Assembly: GCF_963966145.1 (NCBI RefSeq)
Contig: NC_091053.1
Span: 16,182,001-16,246,000 of the forward strand
Origin: Tenebrio molitor
Taxonomy: Eukaryota; Arthropoda; Insecta; Coleoptera; Tenebrionidae
Reading direction: 5' to 3'
Length of the DNA: 64,000 bases
In this document: positions 1 through 12,600 of the stretch, in pieces
Layout: the number at the start of each line of letters is the position of its first letter
Position numbering within the stretch: the first letter of the stretch is position 1
Notes under the pieces: model-generated
Seen by the model: the letters and a program-made list of their open reading frames with translations, nothing else
Databases searched by the model: none
What the model was told of the DNA's origin: nothing
Program-made: the position numbers and the translations under genes

Positions 1-2880
1 TATTTTCTCCAAGGCCGCAACAGTGTTTTTTGTTATAAAGCAATAAGTTTATGCAAGTGGGATATAAGGTTAGTAAGTGCATTATAACATGAACTTCTTC
101 ACCTTGGTGTATAATATATACTATTGTTTAAAAACGGGCAAATTACAAAAAATAGCATAAAAAAGTCGTTTCATAAGAACTTGAAGCACTCATTCTTTAA
201 AATCACTCGTGGCTACCCCACCTTTTTTAAAACTTGAATTTGTGCTTCAAGACTGGCTTATGAAACTTGTTTTTTAATATAGGTACTATTTGAAAATTCT
301 AGTTACATACAACATGAAAAACGTAATTTCCCTAAAATCCTAGGAAGTAATTTTTTTGTTGACACTCCTGTACGTGTTGAAATAGGTAAGGGGAGTTTCC
401 TTATTTGAACCACCTCCTAATTTGACTGAAGGAATACGCACAACGAGCTCACACTTTTTGTAATTTGTAATGTCGTGGCAATATCCGAATGAAATCTAAC
501 AAATTCGTTTCAACAGTAGAATAATTACCTATCCCTAATTGTGTTATAAGTGATTTCCAATGGCACAAAACAGTAATTACATCATTTATTCAAAATATGT
601 AATGAATTTTATGTGGATTATAAATATCCAGCTATATTAGTAGGTGGACAGATTCGTTACCAAATATTCAGACATATTAACTATACTACTTAATATAGTT
701 TTACAACGTTTTGTGACTATAAATTCCAAGATTTAAAGAAATTTTATAAATGCAATAATAACAAAGTCATATTGTTCTTCTATACGATCCGATCCTGTCA
801 CCGGAATATTCCGAAAAACACCTTCCGGACTTGATGAATAAATCGTCTTCGAGTCTCGATCCCATCAACTCCGTTCGAAACACAGGTACGAATTCGGAAG
901 ATTTTCAGGCACGTGTCCACCATTTCACGTCATGACAGTTAGTATGTAATAGACATAAAATATGTCGCAGGCTTATATATGTAGTTTGTCCAGCGAGAGA
1001 TTGGTTGACATAAAAGTCACTAAATTCTACGTAGAGAAAGGAGTAGCCAGCGCACGTAAAATTTGAAATATATCCTTCAAGCAGCAACATTTTTGCCCTG
1101 GAATTATGCTCTAATTAATGTATTCTAGTCCATTCTGTAGTGTTGGGTTAATTTAATACAATTTAAAATCTCCCAATCTCTCGCTGAACGAAGTTTAGCA
1201 GAATTAGGCGTTTTGCAAAACAGCGTCACTTTGAATAATCACTTTCAATTATTCAAAATGACCTGCCGTTTTCAGTCATTTTGCAAAATGCCTGATGGCA
1301 GTTAGGCATATTGAAGACATCGCAATATACTGTAAAACAATAAGTATTAGATATTAGGCACTACTATGCGGTCGCGAAATGTCATTTTGAAGGTAGCGAG
1401 TTCAAAATATGTAGTTATTTTCGATACCGGTTTCAGGAACATTTAAAGTCATTTTGTCGCACTTGTTTGCTTTATTATAGCACTCTTCCCTGCGCTCCTC
1501 GTGCTCTAAAAAATGCGTGTGGCAAAATTGTGTCTTATAAATTACTATTGTAGAGAATATTATGTGAATTTTTATACAACAGAACGTCTCTCACGTCTCA
1601 ACTATAACAGCTGTAATACGACCTTTGGTGATCGTTTTGTAGAAAAATGTGTACTCTGCTAGAATGTTTCGGAAAAATTTTGTTCTATCTGGTGTAGTTT
1701 TCGATACAAAGATACAAAGAATTTGTTATTTGATTCTGTTATTGTTGCTTTTTGCAGTTTTTGTCAATTTACTTTTTCGTTTTTAAAGTTAAACAGTCTG
1801 TTTGACAATTAGTGAGTGTCGAGTAACAAAAACGTCCAAAAATATTTCTCATCAGCATTGATTATCTAATTTTTTACTTGTAACATCACAAGTACCTTTA
1901 TAACCTATAAAGATTGTTAAATCGTAGTCTCCATAACAACCAACAAGTATTAGGCAATAGTATATTAAAGAACGAGTTTTATAAGGGTTGTAGAAAACGA
2001 CCCGTAGGGGAGTTTTCTATGTGACGACAGCGCCAATGCCCTTATAAAACGAGTGTTTTATGTTATTGTTTAGAATGTGCACCCTTGTTGTATTAATTGG
2101 CAATTCAAGGTAACGGATGCAACTACATCTGCAACAGATGTTAAAAAGTAGAGTTTGAACATTAAAATTGGAAGTTTTTTGGTGTAAATGACAATAATAC
2201 ACTGAAAAATAGAGATCTATTAAACCACGAGTCATAAACTACTCCAAATTGAATACAATAATAGACTTATTAGAGACGCAAATTCTAAAAATCAAAATTA
2301 TGTTCACTTATGAGGGACAAAATATTTGTATAAGGTAAAAAATATTTGGTCATACGATAGAAATATAGTGGAGATTCATTGAATTTGTAATTAGAGTTGT
2401 AGCTTGAACTGAAGCCGTAAGTCTTTTTGAATCGATACACTTATTTGTGTATAAATTAATGTTACAAAATGCTATCAATGGAGTAAAACGAAGGGTTAAA
2501 ACAAAATGGTTAACACTTTCAGCACCTGTTGTAACGTTATAACATTGTTTAATAAAATAAACATTGCCATTGTAACTTTTTCTTAATCCCTCGAATCCTT
2601 AATTCGCCATTTTCTGTTTTACAATTGTCATTAAATGTGACGTTTGTCGCGATAGTTCAAAATTAGACATGCGTTGACAGTTCCAGCGCCAACTCTAATT
2701 ACAAATTCAGTGGATCGCACGATAGTTTTCCGTCAAAAGTTACCTGGTTTCGTACGTACAATAAATTTAATAAACAAATAAATAGTAATTTAATCGATTC
2801 ATTTTTTTTCTAAAAAAGTAAATAACACAAATCTTCTTTTAATCACCTGATAAGCTATGTGCATTAATTATTATTTTGGA
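1..2880. other. Repeat-rich upstream region of Or copy A
   Basis: No gene seen. The stretch holds several foldback sequences. Arms at about 168-190 and 250-272 both read GTTTCATAAG...CTTGAAG. Arms at 987-1007 and 1173-1193 share CCAGCGAGAGATTGG, about 200 bp apart. Hairpins with TTTTGCAAAA lie near 1209-1290. A dispersed repeat lies at 1958-2268. All of it recurs in copy B between 17391 and 24020. Any Or promoter would lie toward the right end, but no clear core promoter motif can be assigned. Confidence 0.6.
1958..2268. mobile_element. Short dispersed repeat, TTATAAGGG/CCCTTATAA family
   Basis: About 310 bp starting aatagtatattaaagaacg and ending near attagagacgcaaattc. It contains the marker gaaaacgacccgtaggggag. 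Further copies lie at 19529-20715 (broken by a TIR element), 20710-23480 (opposite strand, carrying a retrotransposon) and 53413-53865. No coding capacity is seen. Its class is not known; it could be a non-autonomous DNA element. Confidence 0.6.
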
Positions 2881-2911
2881 ATTTATTCCAACAGTTGAGA
2901 ACCTCACCAGG

Positions 2912-5900
2912 ATGTGCAACAAACCATCTCCCTACAGAGGTAAATTTTCCAAATTTGCATCATCTTTAGTAATTTCTTAATTTCAGATGATAGAGATGAA
3001 TGCTTCGTTGTTATGAAGATTTTTTTAAAATTCGCTCACCACAAAATCACAAAAATTGTTAGTGTTTTGTGTCTGTTGCTTCAATTTCTTTTCTGCCTTC
3101 TGCAATTGTGCTACATGATTTTTAAATTTAATCAAGATTTGGTGATCAGGTACTCCTGCACGACGGCCTTGACTCTTTACGTAAGTATTGTAAAGAATTA
3201 TCGAATAATTTAATATGTATTTCCCTTTTGCTGTGAAGATTTTGTACACGACAATATTATTCCTCTACACTTACAACAACCAAGGTCATCAAAACCTATT
3301 TCAAGAGTTTGCTTGGTCTCTCGACAGTGCAGGAGCCGCGGTGAAAGCCACCATCTTGGAAAGATCAACGAAAACAAACAGAATTTGCTATTTTATCATG
3401 CTGCTGTTGGGTCTTACAGTTGTGATCCTTTGGCCCGTGTGGGGTGATCAAAACGAACTTTTTCTCTACACTCAAGTTTTTGAGTATTTTTTTGGGAAAT
3501 GGTCGCAAATATTGTCCAATATTTATTTTGCAACTTATTCAGTCGTGTGTTACGGAAGTTTTCAACTGTCGTTTGTAGTGTTGTACATCATTCTCCAACT
3601 GCAAGTGCAAATTGTTCTCCTCAACCAACAAATTATGCAAATCGGGAATAAATTTAGCCGTTTGGATGACTGGGACAAAACGTACAGTGTTCAGTACCAA
3701 AAGGAAATAAGCGAAGGTCTGCAGATCGCTATTGAACAGCATTGTGCAATCAAAAAGTACGAATGTAAAGGTGTTTTTTTTTTTAATTTGGCGTCAAAGT
3801 TGGCGTCGAAGAGTCGATTGTGAACGCACCACCGTATTTCAACTCTTGATCAGCTGTTTAAATCTAACCTAACTTTTTGCCTGTTTTTAATATGCAGTTT
3901 GAAAAATCTGTGTTTTTAAGACGGGTTGTTTATTCACAATCGATTCTTCGACGGCAACTTTTATTATTCCTTATACAAATGAATATTTCTTTTGCGTGCG
4001 TGGCTGCATTTATTTATTTGAGTAGGTATATACGTAGTTGATTATGTTGCCATTTTTGTAAATTTTGTATTGCTTGGAAATTTCTGTTGCTTCTTCGCAA
4101 GCAGCGCATCATTGCTTTCCATTTAAATGCTTCAACCTTTGTAACTCCCGACATAACAGGTGGGCATTCAGGGCGGATCCATTTATCATTACGGATATTA
4201 CCTACTTACTATCAAAACAGTAACTTGCAACGTCTTCTTGTTCCGTGTTCAAAACACAACAATATGGCAAGAATATGATAACACCGCTTTTTCAATTTCA
4301 CTAATTGAATTTCAATTTTCCCTCCACCACCCGGCGGCACGGCAATTTTGCTGGAGTACATACACTACTACGAATATTACTATTAGCGGAGTAACGATAG
4401 ACAAAAATACGGCGTTATTTCGGAACCGGTAGCAAGAGTTCCGATTGTAATAATTTATTTTTTTTATGTCATGAATACAAAATACTAAAACCTTTATAGG
4501 TTAAAAATTGACGCTCATAGTGGGAAATACACTCACCGATACAAAAAGCGACTCATTATGATTTCTTTAATAAATAATCTTGAAATTATATTTGTGCTTA
4601 TTTTTTTTTTATAATAGTTAAATTGGGATATTTTCAAAGATCGGGAGTGCTATGGTCACCATGGCAACCGAATTGTTTTGTTTAAATAAATTATTGAAAA
4701 GTTTGCGCTACTTCCATGTTGTGTTTTTGTCCGTTGTTTTATGTGTTAAAATTTGTAATTTCACAATACGAGATACTAATTCAAAATACTGTTCAAATTT
4801 TGAAAATTTTTTATAACAAAATTTTTTTCTAAAAAATAACTTTTATCATTTTTCATTAAAATCTTATTTCCTGTGTTTAATGTTTTGTTTGTCGGATATT
4901 CTTTGGCAAAAAATAACTTAAATAGCACCTACCAATACAACATGATACCAAAAAAAAATTCAAAGACAATGAATTACTTAAAATTCAAAGTGAGTAGAAC
5001 TCTTCAAACGATCATTGTGACTGGTATTGGTAAAAAATATACAAGAGATGCTGAAAGTAAAAATTTATTAAGAGTGTATTATAAAAATTAAATATTTTCC
5101 CCGGTTTCATCCTCTTCTGTCATTTTCATCTAAAATTGTTGATGGTGGGCAATTACAGTGGCCTATTTTTGAACACGTTGTTTTTCAGGAATGGAAAAAC
5201 AAAATAATCAAGGCAAGTTGTTGGTACAGTTGGGAGTAAAAAAACGGACATCAAAATTGTGACATTTTCAAAAATTCAATATAACCCATTCTTTATTGTC
5301 AATGTGACAGTTTATGACAACTGGAACATTTGAAGAATTGATCAGACGTACCTACTACCTTGTCAAAAATAAATTGCTCCCTATATTTCGAACTTTTAGA
5401 GAAATAACGTTTTTTATGTTGTGTAACTAGAATTTTCAGAAGTAATTTTGAATGCCTAAGGTTGGTTACTATGAATTGAGAGATTCAGTTCAATTAAATA
5501 TGCCGACAGAAACCAAAATTGATTGTGAAACGAAAAATCACTTAGCGAGGCATTAGTCATTAATTTGCAACTTACATTTTTGAGATATCTTTTGTCTGCC
5601 ACCAGAAACCACATAGCCCCCAAACCTAACCAAATTTATGGCAACCTAGTATCGAATATCCCTAAATCCTAGAGAGTAATTTATTTTTGACACGATTGTA
5701 GCACAGTTATTAACTAAACTGTCAGAATCAGTCTAAATAAGTTTAAATGTAGGAAGGGCGGTTTCACACTTATGACTGTTATGTCAAAAATTATGTCTGG
5801 TTTTTTTTACTCTCCACTGTAAGTGCCTTGAAAGTCCGGAAACTTTTGTTGAAATTCCTCGAAAATTAGAGGTGATGAATAGGACGATTGGCTGTTTCTG

Positions 5901-8714
5901 AAGTAACACTGCACAATGAAAATTTTTTGCTCTGAAGTGAACATATTGCAATAGCAATTTTAATAGTCAATAATTAATAATGACAGTTCTCCATTGTAAT
6001 GACATCTGATGACATTTGAATTACATTTTTACGTGTTGCCAACTGAAGCGTATTACTCACGGACCTCTGGATTTTTTTTTATTTTCGATCGCAAGGATAT
6101 TACTACACTTTTTTGTCAAAAACCATTAAAAATAATTATATATTTTCTTCAAAAAATGCTAACTATGCGACTCTAGAAGACAAACTGAACGTGCTATCTG
6201 AGCCGGTCAACACCGGGCCACCGAACATCTGCCTATTGTTCTTCTTTTTCCACATACAATTAATTCCAAACAAGTTTCAATATAACAATATACTCTTCCC
6301 AAAGTCATTCTACAGTATGTCCCCGGATTGAGTTTACAAGAGGAAAACATTTTTTATTTTTGATTTTACGTAAAAACTTCAGAGGAATAACATTTTTTGC
6401 TTCATCTGAAACCCCCATTTCCGTTATTAAAATCTCAGTATTGATACACTGTACTCTTAAATTAACATTTTTTGTTCAAATTTGGAGTTAGAATTAATTT
6501 TTATGTTATAAATTTTATTACAATTGGCCTGGTTTTTTGACAAACAACTTATTACTGTTTCAAAATGTTGTCTTTAGAACAAAGAATTTATTTAATCCAA
6601 TGCTGGACCGGTTTTTGTCACATAATTACAAAATTTAATGAAAAATTTCCCAACAGTTATGTATCAGGCATGGGTGTTCAGAAGCTGAAACTTCGATACA
6701 GGGTTGAATGATGTACAGAAAACGGCGCATACTTAATAGAATAGTTTTATATTCAATTATCATTTGATTTTTTCAAAAAAAAAGCAAAATATTTTGTCTG
6801 CATTTTCTTTGATTTTAATGTTAAGTCTTCCTCTGTGTTGAAAAAGACTTTTTAATAACAGAAATGGGGGTTTCAGATGAAGCAAAAAATGTTATTCCTC
6901 TGAAGTTTTTGCGTAAAATCAAAAATAAATTTTTTTTCCCTCTTGTAAACTCAATCCGGGGACATAAGTACTGTATATTGTTCTCTAGTATTTTTCTTGC
7001 GAAAATAACGATTTCTAACTGGAAAATTTCAGTTCTTATAAATAAACAATAAATTACTGAAACAAACAATGAGCGGCAATTTTTAACGTATAAAGGTTTT
7101 AATATGTTTTATTTATAACACGTTAAAAAAATTTCGTTCAAATCCGAGCTCTTGCTACCGGTTCCGAAATAAAAACCTAACGTTACTCCACTATATCATG
7201 CTTATCAACATTATTACCGTCGTCTCGCCTCCACATTTTGACTTTGTTGTGTTTTATTATGTTCTGTGTCAATGTTAAAGAACTTCCTCACGATGTGACA
7301 TAAGAATAATAATACATATACCTTTTTGAATCTCAACTACCAATGTGTTCTCTAAATCCAGAAATTTTTTCTAAACACCAAAGATTTCTCATAGCAACCG
7401 AAAGCTCTAAATATTTATTAATTTTTGTGTTATATGTCTGTGTTATATTATGGGAATTTGGAACAGCTATACAGGGTGTTTTCGAAGTTGAGGCGTTCCT
7501 TGTAACATGAGGTATATACTATACATTATTCTTAAGAATTTTAGCCTAAATCTTCTTAGTAAAATGTTTGTATTAACGGAGATAATTGATTGTATATTTT
7601 TAATGTTTTCTAAAGTTTTGAGTCCGGTCCTGTCTATTTCTCCGCTGTACTAGATTAATAACTGACGTGGCCCAGGATGGTATCTTTCCGGAAATCGCTC
7701 TGCGTACTCTCTGGACGCCGCAGCTGCATTCTGATAACGTGATAACATTGCCCATACATTAGCGACATATCTGTGAGCTCATTATTTTCCTAATAATAAA
7801 GCCATTTCGACTAATTAGATGACAACTCTGACAGTAGTTTTGATTAACGTCCATGCTCATTTGATTTTTTTTGTCAGTTCTAATTTCTAACAAATCAGCG
7901 CAAAATTTGAGCAAAAAAATTAACTAAAACTCTTTAGAACAACGCATACTATCACATTTCAAAAGGAACGTCTCAACTTCGAAAACACCCTGTTTCTAAA
8001 AGATATGCTTGCTTTTGTTGTTTATTTAAAATAATAATGTCTGTTATGCTTAATAAGAATGTCAGTTAAAACTGTTCGATCAAAATATAATTTGTAATTG
8101 TCATTTTCCAAACAACTTTCAGGTTTATTATTATCATTCTTTACAGATACATGAAAACTCTTAACAAGGATTTACAAATAGCAATGCCAGTTATATTTTT
8201 ACTTGGGGGACTTTGTACTCTCACTATATATTTCTTCATTTTGAACGTAAGGAGAGACACTTGCCAATTTCTGTTCGTTCACTTCTTTTTTCAGAATTTT
8301 TGCGCCTCCTCCGGCATTTTAAAAGTTCGCATTGTTTTTGTTTTACTAACGAACATTTCCATATCCGTAATGTTCGCAAAAACCGGCCAAGGAATAGTCG
8401 ATGAGGTATAAGATAATATCCCAATTTACGATGATGCCATCAGCAACTGATTTTGCAGAGCGAACAAATTTTCGACGTCCTTGTTTCTTGTCCGTGGTAC
8501 AATTGGAATTTGAAAAACAGGAAGACGCTCTTGATTTGTATGGCAAATTCGATAAATCCACTGAGTTTTTATTTCGCTGGAATGACGATCGGTTACAAAT
8601 TGATTGTCAATGTAGGTAAGTGGTGCCCCATGGGCGTTAAAGCATTCTATATTATGTTTTCTAGGTGGCGAGATTTTCCTTTTCCTACGCGTTGGGTTTG
8701 TTCCAGCTGAATAA
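2912..8714 (+). CDS. Insect odorant receptor (Or family, 7TM), copy A
   Basis: Encodes a seven-transmembrane ligand-binding odorant receptor subunit, which in insects works as a cation channel with Orco in antennal neurons. Proposed exons are 2912-2939, 2987-3180, 3239-3756, 8147-8246, 8295-8405, 8459-8615 and 8665-8714, giving about 385 aa, the usual Or length. All introns are GT..AG and all phases match. The donor at 3757 was chosen because only it gives the phase 2 needed by exon 4. Hydrophobic helices are clear (for example near residues 25-50 and 135-160). The C-terminal exons carry the family signature: SCPWYNW, KTLL, then NPLSFYFAGMT before the last helix. The stop TAA is at 8712-8714. 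The frame stays open upstream of ATG 2912 without another clear ATG, so the N-terminus could be longer. The exon 3-4 intron (3757-8146) is filled with transposons. Which receptor lineage it belongs to is not assigned. Confidence 0.88.
3787..3965. mobile_element. Small TIR element in Or copy A intron
   Basis: Inverted ends about 38 bp long: AAAGTTGGCGTCGAAGAG at left and its near-complement ending in GGCAACTTTTA at right, with gttcacaatcg inside. The same element sits at the same place in copy B (25548-25808), so it predates the tandem duplication. Confidence 0.7.
4440..6310. other. Or copy A intron sequence without a gene
   Basis: AT-rich intron sequence not present in copy B. It includes a reversed copy of a dispersed repeat also seen near 300, 12080, 17580 and 29560 (markers: gttacatacaacatgaaaaa, ggttgccataaatttggt; here as complements at about 5400-5700). 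No reading frame longer than about 70 codons has recognisable content. Confidence 0.6.
6311..6975 (+). mobile_element. Internally deleted mariner-like TIR element with transposase ends
   Basis: TIRs of about 120 bp, outer end TGTCCCCGGATTGAGTTTAC, at 6316-6432 and 6850-6967. Between them an ATG at 6565 starts MLSLEQRIYLIQCWTG, which looks like the N-terminal helix-turn-helix of IS630/mariner-like insect transposases. A few dozen codons later comes a C-terminal-like piece (LRYRVE, TENGAYLIE). The catalytic core is missing, so the element is non-autonomous. A related copy lies at 62455-62985. Confidence 0.75.
7472..7992. mobile_element. TIR element (MITE) in Or copy A intron
   Basis: About 520 bp with inverted ends CAGGGTGTTTTCGAAGTTGA and the complement at 7964-7992. 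No coding frame. Copy B's intron lacks it, so it inserted after the duplication or was lost from copy B. Confidence 0.8.
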
Positions 8715-9440
8715 TGCAAAATAATCGTACATCACTTTGAAGTTTTCAAACTAACTTTCTTTTATTTTGTGTAGCATATCTCAACTTTTTTTACATCAGT
8801 TTGTTGGATTTTTTGTTAAATTGCATCATCTGATTTTTTTAAATTTAAACCACACAAAATTTCAAATTTTCGTTGATTTCTTCATTTATTCGCTTTATCC
8901 TTACTAACAGGTGAGCCAAGTTTCAAAGCCACATATTTTTCTGATTTTGTAATTATGCACTTACAACACGGTCAGATGACAATTGCCAAACACTCTGCAA
9001 CTTGCACCCCTTCTTCCATGTGAACACATAATCACTAATTATCCCATTGTACTCGGAAATAACATTATCTTTATAGATACAGTTGCGGACAGAAAAAAGT
9101 AGGACAAGTCTTATTCAGAAATTTAGTTAAAATTGAGTTGAGTAAATCGGGCTTGATATAATAAATAAATCAATATTTCAATAGTAACCATAGAGATAGT
9201 AAACAGACTTACATTAGCGAAAAAACATTGGGCTCCTTTTTTCTGGCCGCAACTGTACATAATTTATCAGCAGATGAACTACCGTGTGATTAACAATTAC
9301 TTATATACGAGGCGGCTGCGGCTGTGACTTTGACAGTGTCAGATTTTTCGTAGATTGGCTAACTCAGTTAATAAATGTCAAAACTATCACTATAAGTATA
9401 TCAAATTTTAAGGCAAAAATAGTTTTTACTTCAGAACACA
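8715..9440. other. Downstream flank of Or copy A
   Basis: Non-coding; aligns with 27090-28695 of copy B except for copy-specific indels. It holds the TIR element at 9080-9255. Copy B has about 700 bp extra here (roughly 27100-27860), which includes GC-richer sequence but no recognised gene. Confidence 0.6.
9080..9255. mobile_element. 176-bp MITE, TA target (copy A)
   Basis: Inverted ends CAGTTGCGGACAGAAAAAAG and complement, flanked by TA on each side. The same insertion is in copy B at 28345-28519, so it is older than the duplication. Confidence 0.8.
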
Positions 9441-11279
9441 CAGGCTGATTCACGTAGCCCGTCCATTAGAAACTTTCTGATTTCCCCTAATCATATTAAT
9501 ATGAAAATTGGTAGTTGACTATAATCGATTACTCCAAGTTCAAGAGAAATATTTTCAAAATGGTGGCACTTCCAGAAATACCGGAAATCGACGCCATCTT
9601 TATTTTTTTTAATGGAAAGGCCTCATTTTGACTTCACATTTCGATTCTACTTTAAATTTTGAGTTTAGAGCGTCTTTTTGTCAACACTTATCTGTCATCG
9701 TTTTTGACCTATGTCATCTTTTTTGCAAAAAAGCGAGGTTGCAGGGCTTCACTAACAAATTTATAACTCTTGAACCATCTGAAATAAATAATAGATTTTT
9801 TTTAGTTGAATTCCTAAAGACCTGGCCGATCTTTTCCGCCATTAGTGAAATTTTTTTAATGTATCATACGCCAACTGAAATTTTTCAAAATTGCTAATCA
9901 AAAAATGTCAAAAATTTTATTTTTTTAAATGGCAACCACCATTTGTGACACTAGATGTAAATGTAAAATTTAATTCTAAGCCTACTTTTATTAACATTGT
10001 GTATGCCTATTCCCAGCCGTTTTGGCGTAATTTCGATTTTTTGAGTAAAATATTGTTTTTTTTTATCAAACAATTGTTTTATTTGAATTTTTAATCAAAA
10101 ATCACATGCAATAAACAGTAAATAACAACGAAATAATAAAAAATAAGCAAATTAACAAAAAAATATTTTCAATGAATTCATTTACATTAAAATATTTTTT
10201 TGTTAATTTGCTTGTTTTTTATTGTTTTGTTGTTATCTAATATTTATTGCAATGCTATTTTTGAATAAAAATTCAAATAAAACAATTGATTATAAAAATA
10301 ATATTTTATTCAAAAAATTGAAATTACGCCTAAACGGCTGCAAATAGGCATACATAATGTTCATAAAAGTGGCCTTAAAATTTAATTTTACATTTATATC
10401 TAGTATCAGAAATGGTAGTTGCCATTTAAAAAAGTGAAGTTTTCGACATTTTTTGATTATCAATTTTAAAAAATTGCAGTAGGCGTATGAAACATTAAAA
10501 AATGTCGTTGATAGTGCAAAAAAGCTGCCAAATCTTTGGCAAGTCAGTAAAGTAAAAATAAATTATTTATTGCTGATGGTTCAGTAATTATAAATTTTTT
10601 AATGAAACCCTGCAAACTCACTTTTTTGCAAAAAAGATGACATAGGTCAAAAACGATGACAGATAACTATTGACAAAAAGACGTACTAAACTCAAAAGTT
10701 AACGTAGAATCGAAATGTGAAGTCAAAATGGGGGCCTTTCTATTTAAAAAAACAAAGATGGCATCGATTTCCGGTATTTCCGGAAGTGCCGCCATTTTGA
10801 AAATATTTCATTTGAACTTGGAGTAGTCGGTTATAGTCAACTACTAATTTTCACTTATAATATCCCTAGTGCATTGATTATTTCCGGAAATTTTTTCGAA
10901 TGCATTTCCGGATATTAATCAATGCACGAGGGCATATTCGGTAAGAAAATCGCAACGACACGGACATTATGCTTCTTCAATTATAAATTTTTAAATCGTA
11001 CGACACTCATTAAAGACCAATAGAAAAATTAGTTCACGAGCCATAACCAAGACAACAACAAAATAAATGATTTTGATTGGCTGAAAAAATTTCCACTTAT
11101 TAATCACAGTTAGGTTGGTCTACCTACAAAAAATTTCCAAGAAATTTTTTTGTTGCCATGGTTATGGCTCGTGAACTAATTTTTCTATTGGTCATTAATG
11201 AGTGTCGTACGATTTTCATATTAATACGATTTTGGGAAATCAAAAAGTTTCTAATGAACGGGCTACGTGAATCAGGCTG
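9441..11279. mobile_element. Large foldback element
   Basis: Nearly the whole segment is a palindrome centred near 10175. The left arm 9441-10170 is repeated in reverse from 10180 to 10853 and again at 11208-11279. The right arm is interrupted by another foldback (10992-11216) and its flanks. Outer ends are CAGGCTGATTCACGTAGCCC and its near-complement. The arms contain no recognisable gene. Copy B has an uninterrupted sequence at the matching point (near 28693), so the insertion is specific to copy A. Confidence 0.85.
10992..11216. mobile_element. Nested foldback element with about 57-bp arms
   Basis: Arms 10992-11048 and 11158-11216 are near-perfect complements (start aaatcgtacgacactcatta). 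It lies inside the right arm of the larger foldback, so it inserted later. Confidence 0.85.
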
Positions 11280-11282
11280 TAT

Positions 11283-11491
11283 AGTTGACTCAAGTTGCAA
11301 AAAACCACTTGTCATTTGCAACAGCATTTTTTCAATATTTTCAAACCAAATAAAGGCAAAAAAAGGCCAGAAAATCATAGTTTGGATTGAATATTTTCCA
11401 TATAAGTACAGTTTTAAAGTAATTTCAAAAGACTAATGTCATAAAAATGCTGTTGCAAATACAAAATGGTTTTTTGCAACTTGAGTCAACT
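11283..11491. mobile_element. MITE with AGTTGACTCAAGTTGC ends, copy 1
   Basis: About 209 bp with TIRs of about 40 bp, AGTTGACTCAAGTTGCAAAA and complement. Sister copies at 16924-17132 and 53936-54128. The middle contains ccatataagtacagttttaa. No coding capacity. Confidence 0.85.
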
Positions 11492-12147
11492 TTAAAAGAT
11501 TCATCATTGAATTTTACTTTTGTAATAGTGCTTTCACTAAAGGAAATGGACATACAGCGCTGTTGCCTGCTTGACCGAGTTTGGGCAAAATTTTCTAAAT
11601 TTAAATTGAAATACTTCCATGCATTCCAGGGTATCTGTGGACATACGTCCAAAATCTCAAGGCTACCTTGATCTAAATAATTGTTGATCGCACCGCATAT
11701 TGCTTCGATTTCTGTGTTAATGAGGCACTAGAGAAAGATCTTGGATTGGTGAATAATTTTCCGTCGCCTAAGTGACTCATAATCACATAAAAAGGTAATT
11801 ACGTTAATAATTCAGTCTTATAGATTTATTTTTATGTCCAAATAGACCATCAGAAAAGTCATCAAGACACAACAACGCTATTTACATCTTTGTCTTGCTG
11901 AGACTTCAACTTATGCATCAGAGTTAACATTCAAGGAGTCTTAAATGTTTTTTGTAGTTGATGTAACTGTCTGTGCAATCATTTGCATCTTACTGAAAAC
12001 CTATCACATTTAAAAATAATCATAATATAAATGTATATAGTAATGGTAAACAAGGAATTACTCCCTAGAACTTAGAGATATTCGTTACTAGGTTGCCATA
12101 AATTTGGTAAGGTTGGAGGGTATGTGGTTTCTGGTGACAAACAAAAT

Positions 12148-12600
12148 ATTAGAGTGTCCAGAAAGTTCTGAGCGTTTTTGTGGTATTCTGTTTCTCGATA
12201 TAAAATAAATGTAAAATGAATTGGTAATTTTTGTTAGTTTTTTAAAATATGAAGTACACTTGTCCATAAACAATTTGACGTTTCTCAGTTAAATAATTTT
12301 CAATTGGTTACATTCTGGTAATTGATTGTTTACATGGAAAAAGAACGAAATCGTAATTTAATATTATATGAATTTAAATGTGGACATTCAGCGGCAGCAG
12401 CCACAAGAAATATTATGTAGAATTGAAGGTGCGGGAACAGTAAAAGAGTCTACTTGTCGGCGATGGTTTGCGAAATTTCTGAATGGGGAAGAAGGTCTTA
12501 AAGATAAGAATCGTTCGGGACTTTCTATCGTCCTGGAATTGAGCTTTTGGGACAAAGATGGTTGGAAGTCATTGACAATAACGGCGAATATTTAGTTCAA
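12148..12600 (+). mobile_element. Mariner fragment, 5' part only
   Basis: Begins with an end-like sequence tagagtgtccagaaagttc at about 12148. It keeps the N-terminal part of a mariner transposase (next entry) and then stops matching anything recognisable. No partner right TIR was found, so the element is truncated. Confidence 0.6.
12334..12595 (+). pseudogene. Mariner transposase N-terminal fragment (HTH_48-like), frameshifted
   Basis: The frame from ATG 12334 reads a mariner-type start (RNLILYEFKCGHSAAAATRN) and hits a stop after about 28 codons. The neighbouring frame continues with GAGTVKESTCRRWFAKF and then KDKNRSG, which matches the second half of the mariner HTH region (TVxExTxxRWFxKF...DxxRSGRP). 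The catalytic DDE/D domain is absent. This is a broken transposase remnant at the edge of the tandem duplication. Confidence 0.75.

Larger units (their letters stand above)
126..12147 (+). repeat. Tandem segmental duplication, copy A
   Basis: This stretch and 17391-29643 are the two copies of one block of about 12 kb in direct orientation. They share the AT-rich upstream repeats, the complete Or gene and about 3 kb downstream. The left junction lies in the string tgtttaaaaacgggc (about 124 and 17389). The right end lies near a shared acaaacaaaa string, beyond which copy A is interrupted by a mariner remnant. Differences are mostly whole insertions: copy A alone has the intron insertions between about 4318 and 8125 and the foldback complex at 9441-11491. 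Confidence 0.9.

Noticed and set aside
3215..3823. A 202-codon frame in Or copy A as a complete gene
   Set aside because: It starts inside an intron and its end runs past the donor at 3757 into a MITE. Only 3239-3756 is exon.
8151..8424. Several overlapping small frames in the Or C-terminal exons
   Set aside because: Shadows of the Or exons. The correct frame is fixed by phases and by the W-Y-N-W signature.
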